Part shown: piece by piece, positions 47,482 to 56,669 of the stretch
How the letters are laid out: each line of letters begins with the position of its first letter
Numbering within the stretch: the stretch's first letter is position 1
From: Alkalicoccobacillus porphyridii
GTDB lineage: Bacteria; Bacillota; Bacilli; Bacillales; Bacillaceae_D
Assembly (NCBI RefSeq): GCF_007293315.1
Contig: NZ_VLXZ01000015.1
Span: 16,625 to 80,624, forward strand
Reading direction: 5' to 3'
Length of the DNA: 64,000 bases
Position numbers and translations under genes: made by a program
Notes under the pieces: generated by a model
The model's input: the letters and a program-made list of their open reading frames with translations, nothing else
Told to the model about the DNA's origin: nothing
Databases searched by the model: none

Positions 47482-49310
47482 GCACGGTCATAAAGCGTGG
47501 CAAACGGGGTTTTCTGCTTAATTAGCAAATTTTCTCTACTTAAACGCTCTAGCTCCTGTTTCCATGTTGATACATCCCAACTCTTACCGACATCGCGGTT
47601 AAGCTGTGTCAGTTCCTTCATTAAATTCATTTCAGATAATGGTAGGTACGGTCGTAATGCCTCAAGCATGGTTTCATCACCTTGTGCATTCATCTGCTGC
47701 AGCTCATCAAATGGATTTAAGGTATGTGGACTTGTTGAATGAGCCATGCGAATGCGTACAGCCATCGTCCGTCCAATAATTGCAGAGGAAACAAACACAT
47801 CTCCGGAACGAAGGTATGGAAGTCGTTTACCTTCTTCACTTGTAAGATCTGTTTCTTCTTTAATCGTTTGAATATCCGTGCCACGTACTGTTCGGAACAC
47901 AAACTTAGAGTTAAGCTGCGCTGTAATTGTTTCATCAAGTAAAGTCGGGCGCTGAGTAGCAAATATCAGAAATACACCGTACTTTCGGCCCTCCTGCGCA
48001 ATCTCCTTAAGCACCGATTTGGCTGGCGCATCAAAGCCCTTGGGTGCAAAGTTATGGGCCTCATCTGTCACCACAACAAATGGCGGGAAAAACTGGCCCT
48101 GCTCCTGCTGTAGCTTTGCATCCCGATATGAACGCCTTTGACCATATAACGAGCCAATAACATAGCTAGAAAAAACCTGAAGCAGCCAAACAGCCCCTTG
48201 GATAACAACTAGCTTCCCCTGATGAATACTCGTCTCAATGGCGCGAATATTTTGTTGAAACAGTCCTGCCTGGTGCAGACGATTGGCTCGCCACTGAATG
48301 CCTTTCACTGAAGATAACGGCAAGCTGCCATATTGATCAAGTAAAGACTTAAAGGTACTAAAGCGACTAATTTCATCTCTCGTCATGCCGCCATCGTGTA
48401 ACATACCCTCCACCTTTTGCTTACCCATCTCCAGTGCTTCTGATAGGTTGGCCACGCGATCACTAAATGATTGGTAGCTGTCCCGACGCTTATGTATGCT
48501 TTGAATGACATTGACCATTGATTCCGTTAACGAGCCAGAAGCAGAGAGCAATCGTTCAACGTCCCTTGTTGAAAGCGCCGAGAAGTCAACCCCCACATCA
48601 CGTCCAATCTGCACGACGTCGTATTGATCTGTGTAACTCGGAGCCTCCTCGACTCCCTCAGATTTTGCTGAAAAGTTCATTTCAAAATGCGGATCAAATA
48701 CAAGTGTCGGAATCTTAAGCTTCATCAGCTCTTCAAGCATAACCCGTAACCCAAACGACTTACCCGATCCAGAGCCCCCAAACACTCCAATGTGCGGGTA
48801 CTGCTGCATCGCCCGAATATCAAAAATAAATGGCACGCCATTTTGTTTGCGCAGAACTCCCTGTTCCTGCATATGCAATAACCCGTCTAAGTCCGACGGC
48901 AAAGAAGGTGCAATAAAATCAGTTGATTTAATCTCTCCTAGCACCATGCCTTCGGTCGCAGAAGTGGTCACGAGTAAATCTTTTATTTCCTCAAAAGCCG
49001 GATGTCGAACAACTGCTCCCGTTTGAATCGGCTGAACAGCCTCTTCAAATAAACGCACCTTCGCTAAATGAATATCATCTGCCCCAATATCGTAACCAAT
49101 TTGCTCTAATGTTTCGAGCACACTTTGATCAGCCAATCCTTTATCAAAACCCATTGGAATATAACGGTTATAAGAAAAGGTTTCAACCACCTCTCCTTTT
49201 GGGTCAAATAAATCCGCATCTTCAAGGACAACGAGCTCGTTCATTCGAAATTTATGAGTCTTTGAAGCGACATATACTTCATGCTGTGTCGTTACTCCTA
49301 CAATTTGCAT
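47478..49310 (-). CDS. herA: HerA-type ATPase/translocase
   Basis: A 610-aa hexameric DNA translocase of the HerA/FtsK superfamily. A small beta-barrel HAS-like N-terminal domain (1-110) is followed by Walker A GGSGSGKS (about 177-184), Walker B VVVTDEAHN (about 412-420) and the Arg/Gln motif FATQRPT. HerA with the NurA nuclease resects DNA ends. The third of three clustered ATGs (49310) is best spaced from GGAG. It is 22 bp after nurA, so one operon. Confidence 0.88.
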   Translation of the reverse strand: MQIVGVTTQHEVYVASKTHKFRMNELVVLEDADLFDPKGEVVETFSYNRYIPMGFDKGLADQSVLETLEQIGYDIGADDIHLAKVRLFEEAVQPIQTGAVVRHPAFEEIKDLLVTTSATEGMVLGEIKSTDFIAPSLPSDLDGLLHMQEQGVLRKQNGVPFIFDIRAMQQYPHIGVFGGSGSGKSFGLRVMLEELMKLKIPTLVFDPHFEMNFSAKSEGVEEAPSYTDQYDVVQIGRDVGVDFSALSTRDVERLLSASGSLTESMVNVIQSIHKRRDSYQSFSDRVANLSEALEMGKQKVEGMLHDGGMTRDEISRFSTFKSLLDQYGSLPLSSVKGIQWRANRLHQAGLFQQNIRAIETSIHQGKLVVIQGAVWLLQVFSSYVIGSLYGQRRSYRDAKLQQEQGQFFPPFVVVTDEAHNFAPKGFDAPAKSVLKEIAQEGRKYGVFLIFATQRPTLLDETITAQLNSKFVFRTVRGTDIQTIKEETDLTSEEGKRLPYLRSGDVFVSSAIIGRTMAVRIRMAHSTSPHTLNPFDELQQMNAQGDETMLEALRPYLPLSEMNLMKELTQLNRDVGKSWDVSTWKQELERLSRENLLIKQKTPFATLYDRA

Positions 49311-49332
49311 CGTCATCATCTCCTGCTCTCTA

Positions 49333-50289
49333 TTAATAAGGTCTTTGGTTACGCTTTTTTGTGAAATAACGATGCCTTGTCTCTGCATCTAGATACTGCT
49401 CTATTAATCCATCAACTAGCTTATCAGAGATTCGAATCTCTCGGTCTACATAATCTAGCCAGAGCGGGATTCCTCTGCCATCTTTTGGTGTGATCGTATA
49501 AAGTAAATCAGAGATCTCCTCTCTACGATACGCCTGCTCCTCTAACATATCAAATCCAGTAATCTGAGGGTCAGATCCAAACCTTGCCCAGACTGACTGT
49601 AATCCTGCTTTATGCTGAATTTCTTCTATATAAATGCTTTCTCCTTGCTTAAGCACTCCAAATAATAAATCACGATCATAGTTATAGGCTCTGTCTGCAT
49701 AATCCGAAAAGGCGTGTAGTTTTACTAGATTTTCTGTAGTAATTTCCTCAGACACTCCTATAAGGAGTACATCACGATCCAATGCTGCTTGGCGTAGCCT
49801 CTCCCAATCCTCTTCAGCATCTATGCGGTAATGGTAGAGTGCTCCATCCATAAGCAAATACGCGAGCTCTCTTTCTTCTATTAACTGTAAAGCTGCTTGG
49901 AGCTCTAGTTTTGCTAACAGATGTGAACGCCAATTAATAGGCTGTTTTTCATCCTCTTTATCCATGTCATCTAATAAAGGGACATATACGTCTGATTTTC
50001 TAATCTCATGGCCAGTTGTTGTTTTAGCTAGTGACTGGAAGAAATAAATAACATGGGGTGGCTCGCTTTTTGTCTGATTCACAGACCCATCTACTCCAGC
50101 AATCTCTTTATTATCCAGTAATTCTGCAAGTTTTTCCTTAGAAAGCTGCTGCATTTGTCGAAAAACTGCCAAACTAGTACCTAGTTTTTGTCGAATTATG
50201 TCGTTATTACTTCCTGGCTTTTGATATTGATTTCGGAGCTTTTCTCCTACATTTATTAATTTCTCTACGATTTTGTGTTCGATATCCAT
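49333..50289 (-). CDS. nurA: NurA-domain nuclease
   Basis: A 318-aa NurA nuclease, partner of HerA. Conserved acidic motifs are AGVDGSVN (Asp about 66), LLMDGAL (about 149-155) and a C-terminal LWLDYVDREIRIS (about 279-291). An N-terminal helical segment (1-60) precedes the fold. The ATG 50289 follows AAGGATG; an upstream in-frame ATG adds nine residues. No NurA-HerA pair is found here in B. subtilis. A Spo0A-box pair sits at the expected -35. Confidence 0.85.
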   Translation of the reverse strand: MDIEHKIVEKLINVGEKLRNQYQKPGSNNDIIRQKLGTSLAVFRQMQQLSKEKLAELLDNKEIAGVDGSVNQTKSEPPHVIYFFQSLAKTTTGHEIRKSDVYVPLLDDMDKEDEKQPINWRSHLLAKLELQAALQLIEERELAYLLMDGALYHYRIDAEEDWERLRQAALDRDVLLIGVSEEITTENLVKLHAFSDYADRAYNYDRDLLFGVLKQGESIYIEEIQHKAGLQSVWARFGSDPQITGFDMLEEQAYRREEISDLLYTITPKDGRGIPLWLDYVDREIRISDKLVDGLIEQYLDAETRHRYFTKKRNQRPY

Positions 50290-50346
50290 CAAAAACACAT
50301 CCTTTATCCTAGTCATCTATTCATACATCATACATGATTAATTCCT

Positions 50347-50386
50347 ATTGTATCAGGGTATAGACTATTGTTTCGACTTTTCGACA
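50347..50386 (-). promoter_or_regulatory. Possible Spo0A-controlled promoter of nurA-herA
   Basis: On the minus strand TGTCGAA (50380-50386) and AGTCGAA (50372-50378) stand in tandem, one base apart. -10 TACAAT (50347-50352) is placed so that the -35 region overlaps the second box, the arrangement of Spo0A-activated sigma-A promoters. No good -35 hexamer is present otherwise. Confidence 0.5.
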
Positions 50387-50484
50387 TAACTTCCTATTAT
50401 CCTAATATTTACTGAACATAAATATACTACGTATTTTCCCAATCTTTAAACAGAACAAATTATAAACTTTTTCTAAAAAAACAT

Positions 50485-50536
50485 TTGACTTGTTTTGGAA
50501 ACCTTGGTATTCTTAGTGTAGATAAAATCTGTCGAA
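50485..50536 (+). promoter_or_regulatory. abrB promoter with Spo0A box
   Basis: TTGACT (50485-50490), 17 bp, TATTCT (50508-50513) with an extended TGG before it. A perfect 0A box TGTCGAA lies at 50530-50536, just past the expected start point, fitting repression of abrB by phosphorylated Spo0A. Confidence 0.8.
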
Positions 50537-50635
50537 TTATGACACTACCAAAAATGAGTTCTTTTTCTAAGTTTAGCAGATTCCTTTGCTAAAAATTAGA
50601 GGAGTTCTCTTACACTCGAGAGGAGAATATATAGC

Positions 50636-50920
50636 ATGAAATCTACTGGAATTGTACGTAAGGTTGATGAACTAGGACGAGTGGTAATTCCGATTGAGCT
50701 TCGTCGTACATTGGACATTGCTGAGAAGGATGCTCTTGAAATCTACGTTGATAACGAGCGCATCATCTTGAAGAAATACAAGCCTAACATGACTTGTCAA
50801 ATCACTGGAGAGGTTTCTGATGATAACCTATCCATTGCTAATGGCAAAATCATTCTTAGCCCACAAGGTGCTGAGGAAATTCTTAAAGATCTTCAAAACT
50901 ACGTATCTCAAAATAAATAA
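50636..50920 (+). CDS. abrB: Transition-state regulator AbrB
   Basis: A 94-aa tetrameric DNA-binding protein that represses stationary-phase genes during growth. The N-terminal swapped-hairpin domain (MKSTGIVRKVDELGRVVIP ... ILKKYKP, 1-50) and C-terminal multimerisation region (55-94) are complete. GAGGAG precedes the ATG. Its promoter carries a Spo0A box. Confidence 0.97.
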   Translation: MKSTGIVRKVDELGRVVIPIELRRTLDIAEKDALEIYVDNERIILKKYKPNMTCQITGEVSDDNLSIANGKIILSPQGAEEILKDLQNYVSQNK

Positions 50921-50940
50921 GCTAGATACGTGATTGCTTG

Positions 50941-50970
50941 GCCTGTTGACCTTTTGTCGACAGGCTTTTT
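50941..50970 (+). terminator. Terminator after abrB
   Basis: GCCTGTTGA / TCGACAGGC stem (one G-U) followed by five T. Confidence 0.85.
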
Positions 50971-50993
50971 GTTTGGGTTTTGGGTATATTGAA

Positions 50994-51042
50994 CTAAAAA
51001 TAGCCGATTCTCCTATGTTTAACATGTTGTGAGAATCAGCTA
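50994..51042 (-). terminator. Terminator of rsmI, displaced by a repeat element
   Basis: AGCTGATTCTC / GAGAATCGGCT stem (51031-51041 / 51002-51012) with an 18-nt loop and an ATTTTT tail on the minus strand, about 475 bp past the rsmI stop. A composite repeat lies between. Confidence 0.75.
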
Positions 51043-51111
51043 ACTTTCTAATTTATAATCCAATAAACTATGACGAAAATGTATGTGTAAATGAACGTGA
51101 GTTTTTATGGA

Positions 51112-51475
51112 TAGAGGGCGGCTCATGATCCATGATTTTGTCCGTCGCTCCCAAAATCATGGCACTTACCCAAGGCAAGGTAATTGGCTAATCTTGCTCT
51201 GCCATCTTATCTCAATGAACTTTTTTATCGAGGTCACTGAAAAATTTCTAAAACTGTGAACTTTCACGTTAGCGGAAGGAGAACCCGAAGACTCCTGCGG
51301 AACAGAACGCGGCAGACCGACATCTAAGTGGTGGGTTTCCACTTCGAGGGCTGAGGCCGTTCTTGCGGGTGCTAGGGTTCTCCTGAAGCGGCACCACTCA
51401 ACTCATTCTTACATGACTTTTTCAATGGCCTCCTTTTTATCCCGCAGGATGAGGTAGGCAACAGTATTACTATTT
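51112..51475. repeat. Composite repeat: divergent type A with inverted type B
   Basis: Left part GTCCGTCGCTCCC, GGCACTTACCCAAGG; right part ATCCCGCAGGATGAGG; type B unit inverted at 51272-51392. It occupies the 3' region of the rsmI transcript, like the element downstream of yabG. Confidence 0.75.
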
Positions 51476-51515
51476 TCATAATAATAAGGAATTGATCCAC
51501 CATTATAAGATATGA

Positions 51516-52382
51516 CTACTCAACATGGTAGGATTGATAAATCTCTCTTTTGGGTTGATCTCGATCTATCGCCACCTGTTTGATCGCTTCCTTTGAAGAC
51601 ATTCCAAGGGAAATATAATGTTCGATATGCTGATTGAGCTCAAGTTGGTCCCACCACTTATCTTCTTGCTTCTCTTGATTCGACCCCTCAACTACTAACA
51701 CAAATTCACCCTTAATTGTACCCAGCTCTATCCATTCAATAGCTTCTTCCAAAGTTCCACGCTGATACTCTTCAAATTTCTTTGTCAGCTCTCGTCCAAT
51801 GCTGATAAAACGATTACCTAATACGTCATGAAGAGCTACTAGAGTTTCTTTAAGTCGATGTGGTGACTCATAAAATACGAGCGTAGCCTTTATAGATGAT
51901 AATATCTCTAGTTCCTCTAAGCGATGCTTTTTCTGGCGAGGTAAGAATCCATGATAATAAAAATGATCTGTAGATAATCCGGATGCAACTAATGCAGTTA
52001 AAGCTGCATTGGCACCAGGTAATACAACCACCGCTATTTCCGAGGAAATAGCCTGCTGCACAATTTCCTGTCCCGGATCTGAAATGGCTGGCATGCCTGC
52101 ATCACTTACAAGTGCAATGCTGCGTCCATTCTTAACCTGGGTGATCAACTGTGAGCCGATTTTACCTTTTGTATGTTCATCATAGCGCAATAAGGGTGTA
52201 TGAATGTCAAAGTGACTGCACAGCTTTCGGGTTTGCCGTGTATCCTCTGCCGCAATACTATCTACTTCCTTTAAAATGCGGACAGCGCGAAACGTCATAT
52301 CCTCTAAATTCCCAATGGGTGTGGGTACAAGATATAGGACGCCTTTTTCTGGGTTAGTCTGAAAGCTTTTTTGCTGTTGCAT
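51516..52382 (-). CDS. rsmI: 16S rRNA 2'-O-methyltransferase RsmI
   Basis: A 288-aa tetrapyrrole-methylase-fold enzyme that methylates C1402 of 16S rRNA. LVPTPIGNLEDMT (about 17-29), AEDTRQTRKL (about 45-54) and SDAGMPAISDPG (about 92-103) are the SAM and active-site motifs. The ATG at 52382 follows GGAGGG and overlaps the end of yazA by about 29 bp. Confidence 0.95.
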   Translation of the reverse strand: MQQQKSFQTNPEKGVLYLVPTPIGNLEDMTFRAVRILKEVDSIAAEDTRQTRKLCSHFDIHTPLLRYDEHTKGKIGSQLITQVKNGRSIALVSDAGMPAISDPGQEIVQQAISSEIAVVVLPGANAALTALVASGLSTDHFYYHGFLPRQKKHRLEELEILSSIKATLVFYESPHRLKETLVALHDVLGNRFISIGRELTKKFEEYQRGTLEEAIEWIELGTIKGEFVLVVEGSNQEKQEDKWWDQLELNQHIEHYISLGMSSKEAIKQVAIDRDQPKREIYQSYHVE

Positions 52383-52644
52383 AGACGGTAGCCCTCCTTT
52401 CATGAACATATTCTTCTTTTTTGGCACGAGGCATTTTTTTTAATGCATATTCGAGCTTCATCGCTTCGGTTTTGCTTTCGAAGGATTCTTCCCAAACCAA
52501 TGTAACTGGGCCTCTTCCCCTTGTATACTTGGCTCCTTTTCCTTCATTATGCTTTTCAATTCTTCTCAGTAAATTGTTGGTGTAACCCGTATACCAGGTG
52601 TGATCGCTGCACTCTATGATGTAGACGTAATGACGCTCGCTCAT
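52354..52644 (-). CDS. yazA: GIY-YIG endonuclease-domain protein YazA
   Basis: A 96-aa UPF0213 GIY-YIG protein. YVYIIECSDHTWYTGYTNN is the signature, with Arg27 and Glu67 positions conserved. Function unestablished. It lies between trmN6 (4-bp overlap) and rsmI (29-bp overlap). Confidence 0.93.
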   Translation of the reverse strand: MSERHYVYIIECSDHTWYTGYTNNLLRRIEKHNEGKGAKYTRGRGPVTLVWEESFESKTEAMKLEYALKKMPRAKKEEYVHERRATVYATAKKLSD

Positions 52645-53378
52645 TTATTCTCATAGACCTCCCTAAAGGACTTGGTATACGTTCCCTGTTCATCATATAC
52701 ACATAAGGTAGGAAGACATTTTAGACCTGGTTTCCCATCCTTAATTCCCTCAAGTAACACAATATTTGCTTCTTTTTTATCATTAGGCTGAATCAGCTGT
52801 AAGCGCTTTGGTTCAATTCGATACTTCCTCATAAGACTAATCATATCTGTTAGTCTTTCTGGACGATGAACAAGCGCTACCTTTCCTCTTTGCTTCACCA
52901 TGGTTGATGCCGTTCGTATAACATCCTCCAATGTACAGTACACTTCATGACGTGCAATCGTAAAATGTTGGTTTTTGTTCTGATCTGATTGTGGATTGGT
53001 TGCGAAATAGGGAGGATTGCAGGTCACTGCATCAAATGAGCCAGCTGCAAGAGATCCAGGCAGATCATTAATATCAGCTAACACCGGCTGAATGCGAGCT
53101 TGCTTTCCATTATAATCAATCGATCGAACCGCCATATCATGTAAGCGCTCCTGTAATTCAACACTAATGATCTCTGCATGACTTCGTTCACTCATAACGA
53201 GTCCAATAATACCGTTCCCACCACATAAATCCAATATACGTCCTTTTTGAATAGGAACACTGATAAAGCGCCCTAACAGGACGGCATCTATTGAGAAAGA
53301 AAAAACCTCTTCACTTTGAATTATGGACAAAGACGTACCAGCAATATAATCAAGTCTTTCTTTCGCTAACAGTTTCAT
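52641..53378 (-). CDS. trmN6: tRNA1(Val) A37 N6-methyltransferase-like TrmN6 (YabB)
   Basis: A 245-aa Rossmann methyltransferase; SAM loop DLCGGNGIIGL (about 50-60) and catalytic NPPYF (about 118-122). ATG 53378 follows AAGGAG; the longer in-frame ORF crosses a hairpin and is discarded. In the conserved yabA-yabB-yazA-yabC order. Substrate is inferred from the E. coli family member. Confidence 0.9.
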   Translation of the reverse strand: MKLLAKERLDYIAGTSLSIIQSEEVFSFSIDAVLLGRFISVPIQKGRILDLCGGNGIIGLVMSERSHAEIISVELQERLHDMAVRSIDYNGKQARIQPVLADINDLPGSLAAGSFDAVTCNPPYFATNPQSDQNKNQHFTIARHEVYCTLEDVIRTASTMVKQRGKVALVHRPERLTDMISLMRKYRIEPKRLQLIQPNDKKEANIVLLEGIKDGKPGLKCLPTLCVYDEQGTYTKSFREVYENK

Positions 53379-53408
53379 ATCCCTATGCTCCTTCTTAACA
53401 TCATACAA

Positions 53409-53451
53409 AGAAGAGGCCACCCAAGCTCAATTCATCGGGTTGGCCTCTTCT
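53409..53451 (-). terminator. Hairpin between yabA and trmN6
   Basis: AAGAGGCCAACCC / GGGTGGCCTCTT stem with a 14-nt loop; weak T-run, so partial termination is likely. Confidence 0.6.
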
Positions 53452-53469
53452 CATGAGGTGGGGCATCTA

Positions 53470-53820
53470 TTATTTCTTTTGATGCAGGAACGATAAACAA
53501 AACAAACAATCTTCACCATCTGGACGGAGGCTTCCGTAGTGCGTGTTGCAAATGTGAAATCCTTCCTGATATAGGCGTGCCAAATTGTCGTGTCCTTCTC
53601 CGATCATTGGTTTGCCTTTATCCTTCGCTTGCGTTTGTTTCTCGTTCTGCTGCATCTCCCAATCAAAACGCTCTCTTAAATTCTTATTCTCTATTTGGAG
53701 ATAGTGATTCTCTTCAATCAGGTATGCAAGCTGTTCCTTAAGCCCACTTAACTCTTGGTGAAGCAATCCAATGCCTTCCTCCATTTGGCTAACCTTCTTA
53801 AAGACCGCCTTTTTGTCCAC
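53470..53820 (-). CDS. yabA: Replication initiation control protein YabA
   Basis: A 116-aa negative regulator of DnaA that also binds DnaN. An N-terminal leucine-zipper coiled coil (5-60) forms the tetramer; a C-terminal zinc site uses His89, Cys91, Cys105 and Cys108. Conserved position between ricT and trmN6. Confidence 0.95.
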   Translation of the reverse strand: MDKKAVFKKVSQMEEGIGLLHQELSGLKEQLAYLIEENHYLQIENKNLRERFDWEMQQNEKQTQAKDKGKPMIGEGHDNLARLYQEGFHICNTHYGSLRPDGEDCLFCLSFLHQKK

Positions 53821-53832
53821 GTTTCCACCCCA

Positions 53833-54660
53833 TCATTCTGCGGATTCAGCTGAAAAAGCACGTGTTCCGTTCAATTCATCCAATGTAAATTCAAGCACTT
53901 GTTCTCCTTCAAGCATATCTACTTGGACAATCTTCTCGAGTAGGTTTAGCCCAATAACCTTACCCACTCCATCTGGCGTCCGGATTTCTTTTCCAACATC
54001 AGGAAGTTCTCTCTTTGCTTCTTCATACGTATCATTCTCGTACTTTAAGCAGCACATTAATCGACCACATAAGCCAGAAATCTTAGCTGGGTTTAAGGAA
54101 AGATTCTGATCTTTCGCCATTTTAATGGAAACAGGTTCAAAGTCTCCAAGAAAAGAGGAACAGCAGAGAACTCGACCACATGGCCCAATTCCACCTAGCA
54201 TCTTTGCCTCGTCCCTGACCCCAATTTGTCTTAGCTCGATTCTTGTCCGGAACACAGCTGCGAGATCTTTAACTAGCTCTCGAAAGTCAATGCGTCCATC
54301 TGCAGTAAAGTAAAACAGAACCTTATTACGATCAAACGTATATTCAACATCAACCAGCTTCATATCAAGCTGATGCTCAACAATTTTCTCTGAACAGACT
54401 TCAAATGCTCTAAGAGCTGATTCTTCGTTCTCAGTCACTGTTAATTTGTCCTTAGCCGTAGCGATTCGCAGAACTTGCTTGAGTGGAAGAACAACGTCAT
54501 TATCAGCGACTTCTTTCTCGGCGATAACGATGCTTCCAAACTCAATACCTCTCGACGTTTCAACAATAACAGCTTCACCCAGGTCCAACTTCACTTCTCC
54601 CGGAGAGAAGTAATAGATTTTGCCCGCTTTTTTAAAGCGAACGCCTACAACTTGATGCAA
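53833..54660 (-). CDS. ricT: RicT (YaaT), PSP1-domain regulator of RNA maturation and phosphorelay
   Basis: A 275-aa PSP1 protein. Cys clusters GPCGRVLCC (about 158-166) and GLCGRLMCC (about 196-204) carry Fe-S ligands shared with RicA and RicF. The Ric complex guides RNase Y and speeds Spo0A phosphorylation. It starts with TTG after AGGAGG, 3 bp after holB. Confidence 0.95.
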   Translation of the reverse strand: MHQVVGVRFKKAGKIYYFSPGEVKLDLGEAVIVETSRGIEFGSIVIAEKEVADNDVVLPLKQVLRIATAKDKLTVTENEESALRAFEVCSEKIVEHQLDMKLVDVEYTFDRNKVLFYFTADGRIDFRELVKDLAAVFRTRIELRQIGVRDEAKMLGGIGPCGRVLCCSSFLGDFEPVSIKMAKDQNLSLNPAKISGLCGRLMCCLKYENDTYEEAKRELPDVGKEIRTPDGVGKVIGLNLLEKIVQVDMLEGEQVLEFTLDELNGTRAFSAESAE

Positions 54661-54663
54661 CGT

Positions 54664-55653
54664 CTATACCTCCTGTATGCTGAGCAACAGCTTCTCCATA
54701 ACAAGCTGGTAGTTCACGTTAGCGTTCAGATGACGTTTTGCCTCCAGCACGCCTGACAGATGCCTACTTATCTGCTTTTGTGAAATGGAGAGCGCGAGTT
54801 GTTCGTATTGTTCTTTCTGATCTGGAAAAACAAGCGCATCCGTCTTTCCGGTCTGTATATATAAAAGGTCTCTCAACCAAAAGAGTATCATATCAAGACC
54901 AGCTTCTTGTTGGCTTTTCTCTTTACATAAAGGAAGCCACTTGTCCTGCAAAGTTAGCAGAACCTGATTTGGTCTAAGATAAAGCTCTCCCATCAATTGT
55001 ATCACTACGCTTCGGGCTTGTGCAATCCAATCTCCATCATTTAACTGACTTGCATGCTCTAAGTTTGTCGTTATTTCTGCAACCAATAAAGAAGAGAGTC
55101 TTGGGAAACCATGTTCCTGAAGCTTCTCTGCAAACAATTGCTTTGACAAAGGTGAAAATGACAATTGTTGGCTTCTTGAACGAACCGTTGGAAGCAAGCT
55201 GGATTCCCTCTCAGTCAACAAAAGAGCCATTGTTGGTGACTCAGGCTCCTCAAGAAATTTGAGCAGGCTGTTTGCCGCACTGGCTGTCATCTTATCCGCC
55301 TCAGAAATGATATACACTTTATAGGAGGATTCCATCCCGCGATATGTAAATTCCTTTTGTAAAAATTCTACTTGATGTTTCTTAATAGAGGCTCCATCGG
55401 GCGCCACTAAATGAACATCTGGATGATTGCCCTTTTCAATTCGATTACAGTCCACACACTGATGGCATGGCTCTACACCTTGCTTCTCTCTGCAAAAATA
55501 GCTCTTCGTAAGTTGAAGAGCTATTTCCTGCTTTCCTGTACCTGATTCACCCGCAAAAATATATGCATGAGATAGCCGGTCTTTTTCTAAACTTCTCATT
55601 AGAAAAGGCACAACCCTAGGCTGTGTATCTGTTAACTCATTCCACGTTTTCAT
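54664..55653 (-). CDS. holB: DNA polymerase III delta-prime subunit HolB
   Basis: A 329-aa clamp-loader AAA+ protein. P-loop-like GESGTGKQE (about 35-43) and a zinc module with four cysteines in CREKQGVEPCHQCVDC (about 54-69). The C-terminal collar domain is complete. In B. subtilis yaaR lies between yaaQ and holB; only 26 bp separate holB from darA here, so yaaR is missing. Confidence 0.94.
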   Translation of the reverse strand: MKTWNELTDTQPRVVPFLMRSLEKDRLSHAYIFAGESGTGKQEIALQLTKSYFCREKQGVEPCHQCVDCNRIEKGNHPDVHLVAPDGASIKKHQVEFLQKEFTYRGMESSYKVYIISEADKMTASAANSLLKFLEEPESPTMALLLTERESSLLPTVRSRSQQLSFSPLSKQLFAEKLQEHGFPRLSSLLVAEITTNLEHASQLNDGDWIAQARSVVIQLMGELYLRPNQVLLTLQDKWLPLCKEKSQQEAGLDMILFWLRDLLYIQTGKTDALVFPDQKEQYEQLALSISQKQISRHLSGVLEAKRHLNANVNYQLVMEKLLLSIQEV

Positions 55654-55679
55654 GTAAACACATCCTTCAGTAGGACCCT

Positions 55680-56027
<348 letters not shown>

Positions 56028-56669
56028 TTATTTATTATTATAGCTCAAAAACGCTTGAATCACACGAATCACTTCTTCTGTCACCTTTTCAATAGACTGA
56101 TTAGCATCTATCGTTTGAATTCGTTCCGGATAGCGCCTTTTTACCTGCTCATACCCTTCTCTTACTGCATAATGAAAATCCAGCTTTTCCTGATCAAGCC
56201 GATTAAGCTCGCGAATGTTATCTGTTTGGATTCTGGAGAGTCCAATCTCTGGATCAACCTCAAAGTAAATGGTCAAATCCGGCATATGGCCCTCAATTGC
56301 AAATGCATTAATGGAAAGAACCTCATCCATCCCAAGCCCTCTTGCAAATCCTTGATAAGCCAGACTGCTGTCTATAAAACGATCACAAAGAACAAGTTTA
56401 TTCTGTTCTATGGCTGGGAGAACTTTCTCAACTAGATGCTGCCTTCTTGCCGCTGCATAAAGCAGGGCCTCGGTGCGTCCATCCATTTCTGTGTGAGCAA
56501 CGTCGAGAATGACATGACGAATCTCCTCCGCAATCCTAATACCACCCGGCTCTCTAGTCCGCAAAACATCATGCTTCGAATGAATTAACCATTGTTCTAC
56601 TTTCTCTATAACGGTTGTTTTTCCTGCTCCTTCTCCACCTTCAAAAGTAATAAATTTTCCTTGTTTCAT
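56028..56669 (-). CDS. tmk: Thymidylate kinase
   Basis: A 213-aa dTMP kinase: P-loop [10 protein letters not shown] (about 10-19), [12 protein letters not shown] (about 92-103) and the lid region. GGAGG precedes the ATG, whose A is shared with the TGA stop of the upstream decarboxylase gene. Confidence 0.96.
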   Translation of the reverse strand: MKQGKFITFEGGEGAGKTTVIEKVEQWLIHSKHDVLRTREPGGIRIAEEIRHVILDVAHTEMDGRTEALLYAAARRQHLVEKVLPAIEQNKLVLCDRFIDSSLAYQGFARGLGMDEVLSINAFAIEGHMPDLTIYFEVDPEIGLSRIQTDNIRELNRLDQEKLDFHYAVREGYEQVKRRYPERIQTIDANQSIEKVTEEVIRVIQAFLSYNNK

